A stretch of DNA of 64,000 nucleotides from Trichothermofontia sp964536415 (GTDB lineage Bacteria > Cyanobacteriota > Cyanobacteriia > B231): contig CAZHXN010000005.1 of assembly GCA_964536415.1 (NCBI GenBank), positions 1 through 64,000 on the forward strand. Direction: 5' to 3'. The position numbers and the translations under genes are program-made. The notes below the pieces were generated by a model. The model was not told the origin of the DNA, did no database searches, and saw only the letters and a list, made by a program, of their open reading frames with translations. Position 1 is the first letter of the stretch. The number at the start of each line of letters is the position of its first letter. Of the stretch, positions 16,885 to 25,216 are shown one piece after another.

Positions 16885-17919
16885 ATGTCCACTGCTCCCA
16901 CCCACACTGATTCGTCGGTCATGCCAATGCCGTCTGTGTTCCCCCCTAATGGCCCATCGCTGGGAACAACGACCTTAACCCCAGAGGCTCTCGCTGCCTT
17001 GCTACAAGCTGGCCCCTATACACCACCCGCGAACGCGGAGGGCCTGCAATTATTCCCAGTTACCCCTGCCCCGCCTCCCGCGATCGCCCGTTCCCGTCCT
17101 GGTTGGCAGACCTATCTCTGGCGGACTGTGGTCTTAACCCTCGCGGGGGGGGGAGCTTTCCTCGTGGGGAGTATGTTGGCGGAAAAGGCGATCGGGGAAT
17201 CTTTCTTCTCGCTGCCGGGTTTTGACCAGCCCCCTGCGATCGCCACACTCTTGCAACAGGCCGGTCACCTGCGCCGGATCGGTCAGCGCCTCCCTCACGC
17301 CGTAACCACGGCGGTTTCCACCTTCACGGGCACACCGCCGGCTGCAACCGATCTGACGGATGCGCAACGACAACAACTCCAGGCGAATCTGAGTCAACTT
17401 CAGATCGAACTCGATAACCTCACCCTGCGCACTGCTGTCTTAGAAGCCCAACTGGATGGCCGGCACCCCAGTTTACCCCTGGAACACCGCTTGCACCGGT
17501 TGGCCCAGGGCAGCACCGGTGCCCGCCCCCCTAGCGGCTTAGCCGCCAGTTGGCAGGTATTGACGAACCGCAAGCCGTTTACTGTTACCCTGCCCAGTGA
17601 TGCCCTCTTCACGCCTGGCGAAAGTACGTTGCGATCGGAAAGCCTGTCGATCCTGGCCAACATCAGTGCTGACCTCCGCCGCCACCCTCCTGCAACGGTT
17701 CAGATCGCCGTTCATACGGATGACTTGGGGACTAGTGAACAGAACCGGGACCTATCCTTGCAGCAGGCTCAAACGATTGCCGACTATCTGGGGAGTGTTC
17801 TGGGGGATCGATACCGTTGGGTGCTCTTGGGCTATGGGGAGGCCCTACCGCTGACCCCTAATCAAACCGATAGCGATCGCCAGCGCAATCGCCGCGTAGA
17901 AATTGCCATTGTCGAATAG
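16885..17919 (+). CDS. OmpA-family membrane-anchored protein
   Basis: A 344-aa protein. A Pro/Thr-rich cytoplasmic N-terminus is followed by a transmembrane helix (about 78-100, TVVLTLAGGGAFLVGSMLA). Next come a helical, partly coiled-coil stretch (about 150-190, QRQQLQANLSQLQIELDNL) and a C-terminal OmpA/MotB-like peptidoglycan-binding domain (about 235-344: SDALFTPGESTLRSESLSIL, VQIAVHTDDLGTSEQNRDLS, WVLLGYGEALPLTPNQTDSDRQRNRRVEIAI). ATG 16885 has AGGAG 10 nt upstream; the frame is open to 16699 but upstream residues look unrelated. The probable job is tying the membrane to peptidoglycan; no partner is adjacent. Confidence 0.82.
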   Translation: MSTAPTHTDSSVMPMPSVFPPNGPSLGTTTLTPEALAALLQAGPYTPPANAEGLQLFPVTPAPPPAIARSRPGWQTYLWRTVVLTLAGGGAFLVGSMLAEKAIGESFFSLPGFDQPPAIATLLQQAGHLRRIGQRLPHAVTTAVSTFTGTPPAATDLTDAQRQQLQANLSQLQIELDNLTLRTAVLEAQLDGRHPSLPLEHRLHRLAQGSTGARPPSGLAASWQVLTNRKPFTVTLPSDALFTPGESTLRSESLSILANISADLRRHPPATVQIAVHTDDLGTSEQNRDLSLQQAQTIADYLGSVLGDRYRWVLLGYGEALPLTPNQTDSDRQRNRRVEIAIVE

Positions 17920-18226
17920 GCCCAGCGAGTTATCTTGTGATCGACTGCGCTTGGCGGTTCCAATCGCGGTCAAAGGATTGACTCCCCAGGTTATAGCCCC
18001 AACTGGCGATCGCCACCAGGTTGGGGCTGGGGATCACCAGTTGGCCAATCCTTGGGTCCGTACTCCCAAGCTAAGGGGATCGTCTCCAAAAACGTTGGGT
18101 ATAAATACATATTTTTCAACTTCCGAGCACGAGACGTTTACCACAAGTCCTGTGCTGCGCTACCCTAGGATTAAGAAATTGTGTAAATAATATTTAGATG
18201 TATCAATGTACCAAGGGATTCCGTTC

Positions 18227-18664
18227 ATGTTAAAGCGCCTGGTTCGCGGGTTGATGGTTTTGAGTTTGTGTGCAGTCTGTGTCCTGGGTTGGCAAACCCC
18301 ACAGGCAGCCGCTCTAAGCCTGGGGAATGTGTCACTGAATACGCCGTTGTTGGTCGCCGTCGATGAAGGCGGTATCCGGAATGCTGCGGACGACAAATTG
18401 GTTGAGACTGCGGGGAAGGTAGACCTGAACAACTCCAATGTTCGGGCATTTATCAATTACCCCGGTTTGTATCCGACCCTGGCTCGGAAGATCGTGGAAA
18501 ATGCGCCCTATGAGAAGGTTGAGGATGTTCTCAACATCCCTGGTTTGAGCGAGCGTCAAAAAGAAACGCTGAAAAGCAACTTTGACAATCTCACGGTTAC
18601 CCCCCCAGAGAAGGCTTTGGTGGAAGGGTTCGATCGACTGAACAATGGCATTTACTCCTGGTAA
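18227..18664 (+). CDS. psbU: Photosystem II extrinsic protein PsbU
   Basis: The 12-kDa lumenal subunit that shields the Mn4CaO5 oxygen-evolving cluster in cyanobacteria and red algae. The 145-aa precursor has a lumen-targeting signal peptide (about 1-29, LKRLVRGLMVL..., ending TPQAAA), then the mature domain with KVDLNNSNVRAFINYPGLYP, KIVENAPYEKVEDVLNIPGL, a helix-hairpin-helix-like fold, and NFDNLTVTPPEKALVEG. AAGGGA lies 8 nt before ATG 18227; an upstream ATG at 18206 is unlikely. Transcription stops at a strong hairpin at 18726. Confidence 0.97.
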   Translation: MLKRLVRGLMVLSLCAVCVLGWQTPQAAALSLGNVSLNTPLLVAVDEGGIRNAADDKLVETAGKVDLNNSNVRAFINYPGLYPTLARKIVENAPYEKVEDVLNIPGLSERQKETLKSNFDNLTVTPPEKALVEGFDRLNNGIYSW

Positions 18665-18725
18665 GGTCAGCACGCAGCATCTACGACTAGCAGGTGCTGC
18701 GACACGTCTAAATAAGGTTGTTCTG

Positions 18726-18772
18726 ATCAGGGGCCAGTGACTTCAATGGGAAGGGACTGGCCCCTGATTTTT
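18726..18772 (+). terminator. Intrinsic terminator after psbU
   Basis: A perfect 13-bp stem, ATCAGGGGCCAGT / ACTGGCCCCTGAT, closes a 17-nt loop and is followed by a T-run. It lies 61 nt after the psbU stop and is the clearest Rho-independent terminator in the window. It may also end the convergent CYTH transcript, since the complement has an A/T-flanked stem. Confidence 0.9.
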
Positions 18773-18787
18773 GCGGATATTGTGGCT

Positions 18788-19255
18788 CTACCAATGGGTG
18801 AATGGATGGGCAACGAGATTGGAGTTAAAGTAGCGGGGATCGCCAGAAACTTCTTCACCGATCCAGTCCGGTAACGGGATCGATTGCGCTACCTGTTGGA
18901 GTTCAACTTCGGCCACGATTAATCCCTGGTTCTCTCCCAAAAATTCGTCTACTTCCCAGATGAGATCGCCGATCGGAATCCGGTAGCGTTTTTTCTCGAT
19001 TAAGGGCCGATCACACAGGGTTGTGAGCATGATCTCAGCATCGGCCACCGGAATTTCGTATTCAAACTCTGATCGAGAAATACCAATGGCAGCCCCTTTA
19101 ATTGTCAAGTAGGCCCGATCCCCTGCTCGTCGCACCCGCACGGTGCGGCCATTGCTCCGACTGATATAACCCTGGCGGTAGATGACGCCAACGGCGAGCG
19201 ATCGCCAGGTGTCACCTTGGACCAGAAATTTACGTTCAATCTCGATCGCCATCAA
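18788..19255 (-). CDS. CYTH-domain triphosphatase-like protein
   Basis: A 155-aa single-domain protein of the CYTH/triphosphate tunnel metalloenzyme superfamily. It starts with the signature EIERKFLV (ExExK metal-binding motif), followed by RQGYIS, TVRVRRAGDRAYLTIKG, EFEYEIPVADAE, RYRIPIGDLIWEVDEFLGEN and LIVAEVEL, the alternating acidic and basic strands of the tunnel. Bacterial relatives mostly hydrolyse tripolyphosphate or other triphosphates; the exact substrate cannot be told. The start is either of two adjacent ATG codons (19255 or 19252). It is convergent with psbU. Confidence 0.9.
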   Translation of the reverse strand: MMAIEIERKFLVQGDTWRSLAVGVIYRQGYISRSNGRTVRVRRAGDRAYLTIKGAAIGISRSEFEYEIPVADAEIMLTTLCDRPLIEKKRYRIPIGDLIWEVDEFLGENQGLIVAEVELQQVAQSIPLPDWIGEEVSGDPRYFNSNLVAHPFTHW

Positions 19256-19380
19256 GCTAACCCATTGGAAGTTGAGGTCTTGGTTGAAGTCTTGAAAATT
19301 GCGGTCAAAGGGGGAGGCTGATGATCTTCACTACTACCCCTTTAGCCAGTGGAGAGGGGAGTCATCCGTCTGATCTTCGC

Positions 19381-20154
19381 CTAATCAATGAATACATCCT
19401 GTTTGGGGGCTGCGGCATCTTCGTAGTATTCCCAATTTAAATCTGGCACTTGATCAAAGGCTTTTTTCAGCGACCCCTCCCACAACCGTCGCATTTCTGC
19501 CAGGTAGGGATCACCCAGTCGCAGTTGCAAACGATGCTGCAATTTAAAGCTATTGGTATGGTACATGACCAGATTAATCGGCGGCCCCACAGAAATATTG
19601 GACTTCATCGTTGAATCGATCGACAGTAGGGCACATTTTGCTGCGGCTTCCAGGGGGGTATCAAAGCTGAGGGTCCGATCTAAAATCGGCTTACCGTATT
19701 TCGTCTCCCCAATTTGCAGAAAAGGGGTTTCTGGGGTGGCGTGGATGCAATTTCCCTGGCTATAGATCAGGTAGAGTTCCGGATCTTCGCCCAGGATTTG
19801 CCCCCCCAGCAAAAAGCTACAGGTATAGTCAATGTGATCGCGCTTCAACCACTCACTATCTTGCTCCAGGTTCTGGCGAATTTTCTGACCAATGTAGCGA
19901 GAAACTTCGTATAAGCTAGGCAGCGTATACAGACTAATATCGGCCTGGGTCTTAATGTCTTTATATAACCCTGTGATCACATTTTGGGTGATCGACAGGT
20001 TACCAGAGACACAGATGATAATCACCCGATCGCCTGCTTGGGAGAAATCAAATAACTTGCGATAGGTTGAAATATAATCCACTCCCGCATTAGTACGGGA
20101 ATCCGAGGCCATCACCAGGCCATAGCGCGTCATAATTCCCAAGCAGTAGGTCAT
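19381..20154 (-). CDS. Anbu proteasome-like peptidase
   Basis: Proteasome-related Ntn hydrolase of the Anbu type. The 257-aa protein starts MTYCLGI, so removal of Met exposes a catalytic Thr. It goes on with GLVMASDSRTNAGVDYISTYRKL, which carries the Asp and the Lys expected at the proteasomal active site, then DRVIIICVSGNLSITQNV, SFLLGGQI and LYLIYSQGN. Anbu assembles into open ring or spiral structures. It is usually encoded with an ATP-grasp protein, an alpha-E protein and a transglutaminase; here only the DUF2126 partner lies upstream, 123 bp away on the same strand. Confidence 0.88.
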   Translation of the reverse strand: MTYCLGIMTRYGLVMASDSRTNAGVDYISTYRKLFDFSQAGDRVIIICVSGNLSITQNVITGLYKDIKTQADISLYTLPSLYEVSRYIGQKIRQNLEQDSEWLKRDHIDYTCSFLLGGQILGEDPELYLIYSQGNCIHATPETPFLQIGETKYGKPILDRTLSFDTPLEAAAKCALLSIDSTMKSNISVGPPINLVMYHTNSFKLQHRLQLRLGDPYLAEMRRLWEGSLKKAFDQVPDLNWEYYEDAAAPKQDVFID

Positions 20155-20277
20155 ACCAATCCATTACCCGTAGTCCTTACCTATTCATCGTGCCACGTTT
20201 CCCCAAACCGCGATCGGCTTTTCGGGGGGGCTTGGCATCTGAGTGCCCTTGGTAGTTTGCGGCACCCCCCTGATTAT

Positions 20278-22581
20278 TTACCGAATCTCCCGGCGTAAAT
20301 CCAGTGTCAGCGGATACTCTGGGTTCAGTCTGAGGGGGGGAACGGTTACCTTCCCTGGTTGGGGAGGTTGGGGAATAAACCGCTCGGCGCGGCGCTGGGC
20401 CGCAACTTCTGGCGTCGTGGGCAGCGTGGAGTAGATCTGCCCGTCGGGAGCCTGTACATGATAAACACAGCCTCCCAACGCCTGCGGGCCGTGCCACGTA
20501 TCGACCACGGTAAAGTGCAAGGGGGTATGGGGAGCGATCGCGGGATGCAACATCTGCAAGGTTTGTCGTGCCCGAAACCGCACCCCGCCCACATATTCCC
20601 CTAACCGTCCTGTGGAGCGCAGAGGGACACGCTGACCATTGCAAAGCACCTGATAGCGATCGCTCAGACCATCGGCGTTAGGCGAATTCGCAGCAAGACC
20701 CTGGAGCCGGACCTGGAGCCGTTCCAGGGATGCGTCTACACAACGCACTGTGCGGCCATTCTGCATCTCTTCCCCTAGCACGTGCCAAGGCTCGATCGCG
20801 TGTCGCAATTCTAGGTGCAGGGGGCTGTGCCCCGTATCCAGGGTTATGGTGCCATAGATCGGGAAGCGAAAGGCAAAGAAGGGTTGGAACCAGTCGCGGT
20901 CAAAGCGATAGCCGTTATCCTGGCAGTCCATTAATACCTGCTGGAGATCCTGCTCTAGGTAATGAGGTAACAAAAAGCGATCGTGCAATGTCGTGCCCCA
21001 GCGTACTAGGGGGCGGGTATAGGGCTGTTGCCAAAACCGGGCGATACAGGCCCGAATCAACAGCAGTTGCACTAACCGCATTGGGGCCTGGGGTGGCATG
21101 GCAATGGCGCGGAACTCTAGGATGCCCAGTTGATTGCGGGGATTTTCCACCGGATATAGTTTGTCAATGCAAAACTCGGCCCGATGGGTGTTGCCGGTCA
21201 CATCGATCAGCAAGTTGCGGAGCAGGCGATCGACCACCGCTGGGGGAATGGCGGACCCTGGCGACAAAGATTGGAAGGCCACCTCTAATTCATAGAGGCT
21301 CTCGTGGCGACCTTCATCCACGCGGGGGGATTGGCTCGTGGGCCCGACAAAAAGACCAGCGAACAGATAGGAGAGGCTGGGGTGATGTTGCCAATAGGTA
21401 ATTAAGCTGCGCAGCAAATCGGGTCGCCGCAGGAGGGGGCTGTCCTCAGGACGGGTCCCGCCCACGGTAATATGGGCACCTCCCCCCGTACTCAAGCGTT
21501 GCCCGTCCCAGGCATATTTTTCGGCCCCTAACTGACACTGGGTTGCGGTTTCATACAGGGTGAGAGTCTGGGTGACGAGCGCTGGCCACGTGGCGACGGG
21601 ATGGATATTGACTTCAATCACACCGGGATCGGGGGTGATCTGAAAGCCGACTAATCCCTGACTGGCGGCGGGTAGGTAGCCCCCCAACCTGACGGGGAGC
21701 TTTAACTGGGTAGCCACTCGCGCGATCGCGGCCACCAAATCGACGAACCCTTGGGCCGATCCCCAGGGGGGTAAAAACACCTGGATGTGGCCATCGCGAA
21801 CCTCAACCGTTAAGGCCACCTGGATGGTGTTGACGGGGGCCAGGTGGAAGGGATGCTGGTCGTTGGGTAAGCCCGGTTGTAGGGGGAGGGTGGCTTCCGG
21901 CAGGAGATCACTCGCCGTCGGTGCTAAGCGTCCCAGGGGTAGACGGAGGCCGATGGGGCCATCGCCGGGATAGAGCCGCCAATCCGCTTCCTCCCAGATC
22001 CAATGGCAACTGCTCCAGTGCAGTTCCGCCGGGGTGTTGTCTGTCTGGACCACGATCGGCAACAGTGGCAGGACATAGCCCGCTGGCTCCGCTGTATCGT
22101 CCGCGTCGGCTTCATAGGCTGGTTGGATCAGCTCAGTGGGCAGGGTGAGGTGCTGGGCCAGTTGGGTGATGAGGGGGCAGGCACTCAGGGGGGAATCGAG
22201 GGCGGGAAGGGGGGGGTGGGGCGGGGCAGGCCAGAGGGGAATGCCGTCCGATCGCCAGTAAGCAGCCAAGGCCCAGCGAGGAGCCACTTCACCGGGGTAT
22301 AGCTTGCCAAACCCGTCATAGGGCAGATAACCGGGCGGTGCGAATTGGGTCGCGAGGCGATCGCGCAGGGTGGCGGCTCGACGGCGTTTTTCGGTTCCCA
22401 AGGCTTCCGTGCGCCATTCTGAGGACTCAAAATCATCGATCGCCACAAAGGTGGGTTCGCCGCCCATCATCAACTGGACGTTGAGGCGCTGTAAATCGGC
22501 TTCTACGGTTTCCCCCAACGTCGTGATGGCCTGCCATTGGACCTCAGTGTAGGGTAGTGTTCCCTGATTTGGATGTTCCAT
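20278..22581 (-). CDS. Stand-alone DUF2126 protein
   Basis: A 767-aa protein matching the DUF2126 region (proposed amidoligase/glutamine-synthetase-like fold) usually fused behind a transglutaminase domain in proteins of about 1100 aa. It begins directly with the DUF2126 N-terminus (ADLQRLNVQLMMGGEPTFV), then LYPGEVAPRWALAAYWR, SRVDEGRHESLYELEVAF, LLRNLLIDVTGNTHRAEFCID and LGILEFRAIAMPPQAPMRL. The TGase half is absent upstream (recF follows), so it is encoded elsewhere or lost. ATG 22581 is preferred to a TTG at 22590. The pairing with Anbu suggests a shared peptide-ligating/cleaving role (inference). Confidence 0.85.
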   Translation of the reverse strand: MEHPNQGTLPYTEVQWQAITTLGETVEADLQRLNVQLMMGGEPTFVAIDDFESSEWRTEALGTEKRRRAATLRDRLATQFAPPGYLPYDGFGKLYPGEVAPRWALAAYWRSDGIPLWPAPPHPPLPALDSPLSACPLITQLAQHLTLPTELIQPAYEADADDTAEPAGYVLPLLPIVVQTDNTPAELHWSSCHWIWEEADWRLYPGDGPIGLRLPLGRLAPTASDLLPEATLPLQPGLPNDQHPFHLAPVNTIQVALTVEVRDGHIQVFLPPWGSAQGFVDLVAAIARVATQLKLPVRLGGYLPAASQGLVGFQITPDPGVIEVNIHPVATWPALVTQTLTLYETATQCQLGAEKYAWDGQRLSTGGGAHITVGGTRPEDSPLLRRPDLLRSLITYWQHHPSLSYLFAGLFVGPTSQSPRVDEGRHESLYELEVAFQSLSPGSAIPPAVVDRLLRNLLIDVTGNTHRAEFCIDKLYPVENPRNQLGILEFRAIAMPPQAPMRLVQLLLIRACIARFWQQPYTRPLVRWGTTLHDRFLLPHYLEQDLQQVLMDCQDNGYRFDRDWFQPFFAFRFPIYGTITLDTGHSPLHLELRHAIEPWHVLGEEMQNGRTVRCVDASLERLQVRLQGLAANSPNADGLSDRYQVLCNGQRVPLRSTGRLGEYVGGVRFRARQTLQMLHPAIAPHTPLHFTVVDTWHGPQALGGCVYHVQAPDGQIYSTLPTTPEVAAQRRAERFIPQPPQPGKVTVPPLRLNPEYPLTLDLRREIR

Positions 22582-22715
22582 CGCGCCCAATCATCGCTCT
22601 TTGCGTAGTACGGCAGAGGTTACTGCCCGTTTGGGCAAAAGGACCTCCTCCCTATGGTGCCCCCATGATAGAGGATGCGGTTCAAGGCAATCGTAAAATC
22701 GTAAACCCTGCGGCC

Positions 22716-23891
22716 CTATGCGCTCAAATGCCCTGCCTTCACAGTTAGAATTTGTGACGATCGCAGCCATTGGGCGTCGAATGCGCCGAGGTGGGTGGTG
22801 GTGATCAGGGTTTGAAAGCGATCCTGGATAGCGCCCAAGAGTTGATTTTGGCGATTTAAATCTAGCTCGGCTAAGACATCATCAAGGAGTAACAGGGGCG
22901 GTTCTTGAATCACACTTTCAATGAGTTCTAATTCTGCTAATTTCAAGGCGAGGACTAAGGTTCGCTGCTGGCCTTGCGATCCGTATTGGCGGGCAGGGGT
23001 TTGATTAATGGTCAGGGTAATATCGTCCCGATGGGGACCCACAAGGGTAGTTCCCTGGTGATATTCCGCGATCGCCCGCTGTTGCAACTGTTCAAAAAAC
23101 AACTGCTGGATGGCTTCTGGCCCCTCTTGGTCAGCCTCCGGGTTAGTTAGCCTGTCCAAGACGGTTTGCACCGATGGTTGACCAACGTTGGGAACATAGG
23201 TAATGGCGAGATCTTCACTGTGATGACTGATGGTATGGTGCCACCGTTGGGCGATCGGGGCTAGTCGGGCGATCGCACGGCGGCGACGACGAATGACCCG
23301 GATACCTGTACTCACCAGTTGCGCATCCCAGAGGGCTAATTGCGAGGGTAGATCGGGGCTAGGGGAGGCGGTTTCGATTTCGTTCAAGCGACCTTTGAGT
23401 AAGGCATTGCGCTGGCGCAGGACTTGATGATATTGCTGTAGGATATTGGCGTAGACGGGTTCGAGTTGGATCAGTAGGGTATCGAGCCAGTGACGACGCT
23501 GTTCGGGTCCCCCGCGCACTAGGTCGAGATCTAGGCTGGAAAACTGCACGGTGTTAAGGGAGCCAAGTAGATCCAATTGTCGCCGGAGGGTTTCCTGGTA
23601 ACGTGAGACGGTGCGCCGTCCGTTAACCCTGAGGATCATGCCCAGTTCGATCGTGCCCGTGGCCCGCTCTAGAGTGGCTTGGATTTGGCCAGTGCTGGCT
23701 CCTTGCAATACTAGATCGCGATCGCGGCTGGCCCGGTGCGATCGTAGGGTTGATAATAGCTCCACAGCCTCCAGTAAATTGGATTTCCCTTGCGCATTCT
23801 CGCCCACCAGGATCGTTTTCGGGGCTTGGAAGGTAATCTGTTGATCCTGATAGTTACGAAACTGACGCAGATGTAAAGTTTTTAGATACAT
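22716..23891 (-). CDS. recF: DNA repair and recombination protein RecF
   Basis: An SMC-like ATPase that helps load RecA at single-strand gaps with RecO and RecR. The 391-aa protein has MYLKTLHLRQFRNYQ, Walker A GENAQGKSNLLEAVELLSTLRSHR, FSSLDLDLVRGGPEQRRHWLD, the GPHRDDI motif, the signature SQGQQRTLVLALKLAELEL and Walker B LLLLDDVLAELD. All key parts are intact. The gene stands alone, not next to dnaN or gyrB as in many other bacteria, which is usual in cyanobacteria. The accessory island begins immediately upstream. Confidence 0.96.
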   Translation of the reverse strand: MYLKTLHLRQFRNYQDQQITFQAPKTILVGENAQGKSNLLEAVELLSTLRSHRASRDRDLVLQGASTGQIQATLERATGTIELGMILRVNGRRTVSRYQETLRRQLDLLGSLNTVQFSSLDLDLVRGGPEQRRHWLDTLLIQLEPVYANILQQYHQVLRQRNALLKGRLNEIETASPSPDLPSQLALWDAQLVSTGIRVIRRRRRAIARLAPIAQRWHHTISHHSEDLAITYVPNVGQPSVQTVLDRLTNPEADQEGPEAIQQLFFEQLQQRAIAEYHQGTTLVGPHRDDITLTINQTPARQYGSQGQQRTLVLALKLAELELIESVIQEPPLLLLDDVLAELDLNRQNQLLGAIQDRFQTLITTTHLGAFDAQWLRSSQILTVKAGHLSA

Positions 23892-23924
23892 ACTAGTATA
23901 TTATAGGGGGGAAGTACAGATATT

Positions 23925-24035
23925 TTAATGATCAAGTAAGGATAGCAACTCGGCCAATTCATTTTCCTGTCTGCATCGAGCCAGTCGTCCTAGTGATTCC
24001 GATCGAAAAATATAGCAACTGGCTGCGAGGTCGGA
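23925..24035 (-). pseudogene. 3' remnant of an unknown gene
   Basis: The minus strand is open for 36 codons ending in TAA, with a protein-like sequence that includes ESLGRLARCRQENELAELL. A TAA precedes it and there is no start codon, so it looks like the surviving C-terminus of a lost gene. I do not recognise the family. It marks the edge of the AT-rich island upstream of recF. Confidence 0.35.
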
Positions 24036-24160
24036 TTAATTTAATTCGGAATACGAAAATAATCACATTTTCTAGTGATCAGAACTCGATAATTCTGATA
24101 AACTTTAATATTTCATGATCAGGAAACCTAGATAGGCTAACTTCATTAACGATAAAAACA

Positions 24161-24260
24161 TGACAGCTTTTTCCAAGTCTCTGAAGGACAGAAGCACCCG
24201 ATGAACAATTGGCTCAAGCCAATTGCCTGCCCCTCACTGAGGTGACACAGGCTGTATATG
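24161..24260 (+). repeat. Structured ~100-nt repeat, copy 2
   Basis: About 90% identical to 6401-6500. It keeps the outer ACAGC/GCTGT pairing and the three inner hairpins, and the substitutions lie mainly in presumed unpaired positions. It lies between two gene remnants in the island upstream of recF. Confidence 0.8.
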
Positions 24261-24309
24261 TTATTCAGCTTTGGGTAGTTTGGCTAAAGTCTTGGCCTGG
24301 GAATCCTCA

Positions 24310-24405
24310 TCAAGGAGTATGGATCAGCTCAAAAGGCATTCCTTGTAGTTGTAGGCGATAGCGTTCTTCTTCGGCTTTCAGTTTTAATCGATCCTGATGG
24401 CGATC
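24310..24405 (-). pseudogene. C-terminal remnant, coiled-coil-like
   Basis: Thirty-one open codons ending in TGA read RLKLKAEEERYRLQLQG and then MPFELIHTP. The charged helical segment resembles the tails of cyanobacterial accessory proteins such as Uma2-type nucleases, but that is weak. It is bounded upstream by a stop and lacks a start. Confidence 0.3.
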
Positions 24406-24482
24406 TCATACTGGAAATTGATCAACTCGATTTTTAAGTTCTTACCAGGATATCAGCATCGTCCTTGAACTTGTTCTTGTAC

Positions 24483-24740
24483 TCATGATGTGATATAAAT
24501 CGTTTCGAGGACCCACTCTCGAATTAAGTCGGTGTAATCAATTCTCTGTTGTTCAGCAACTTGTTTAATTACTTCGAGTTCTACGGGTAGTAGATGGATC
24601 TTCACGAGGCTCTCGCGGAAAAAAATAGGTTCTTCCAATTCTTCTAATTGATCTTCTTGATCTTCAAAATCAGTGAGATCGTGGATGCCCCAAAATTCAG
24701 CGAGTGTTTGGATAGGGTGCGATCGGGAAGGTTTATTCAT
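24483..24740 (-). CDS. CopG/BrnA-like antitoxin
   Basis: An 85-aa protein with the layout of the CopG/BrnA-type antitoxins. The N-terminal half has TLAEFWGIHDLTDFEDQ, the first step of this family (FWDTHDSTDF-like). Then come an acidic stretch and a C-terminal ribbon-helix-helix-like part (LVKIHLLPVELEVIKQVAEQ, RIDYTDLIREWVLETI). Such proteins bind operator DNA and neutralise a toxin. No BrnT-type toxin is adjacent; the gene 9 bp upstream encodes an unrelated 135-aa protein, which may be the partner. It lies in the AT-rich, HIP1-free island. Confidence 0.6.
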   Translation of the reverse strand: MNKPSRSHPIQTLAEFWGIHDLTDFEDQEDQLEELEEPIFFRESLVKIHLLPVELEVIKQVAEQQRIDYTDLIREWVLETIYITS

Positions 24741-24749
24741 CTGGTTAAC

Positions 24750-25157
24750 CTACAGGCTGAGATTCTTTTCTGCTTTTTCTGGGAAAAATGTGCCTCTATG
24801 CTGGGCGGAAGCAGTGATGCGTTGCTGTAAAATTGGTTCAATTCCTTGAACGGTTACGATGAATTCTTGCCAAGAGGATTCAATGGCACCATTGAGTTCG
24901 TCTGAAATCCAGATAATATTTTCATCTTGGATCAAATATCCATATTCTTGGATCGCATATAGGCGTAGGAATACAACGTCTTTCAAGTAGCTTTCTCTTA
25001 ATGACATGAATTCTTCGGGGGAGACTTCAACTCGAAAGTCATTGGCACGCAGGTCGATCGGCTCACCAAGATCTGCTGTGAGGGCAAGAATTAATCGATA
25101 ATTATCACTTTCTGGTCCACAGTGCTGGATATATCTGCGTAGTAGGGAAGAATGCAT
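24750..25157 (-). CDS. Unknown 135-aa protein paired with antitoxin
   Basis: A complete ORF on the minus strand ending 9 bp before the CopG/BrnA-like gene, so the two are probably one operon. The sequence is acidic, mixed alpha/beta and soluble, with VEVSPEEFMSLRESYLKDVVFLRLYA in the middle and a helical C-terminus. I recognise no family. Position and coupling make it a candidate toxin or partner of the antitoxin, but no nuclease or other catalytic motif is visible. It could equally be an independent accessory protein. Confidence 0.5.
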   Translation of the reverse strand: MHSSLLRRYIQHCGPESDNYRLILALTADLGEPIDLRANDFRVEVSPEEFMSLRESYLKDVVFLRLYAIQEYGYLIQDENIIWISDELNGAIESSWQEFIVTVQGIEPILQQRITASAQHRGTFFPEKAEKNLSL

Positions 25158-25216
25158 AATATTTTTTATGGGGTTTCTAGATGCTAGTAATCCTTAAACC
25201 ATGACGTGATAGCTCT

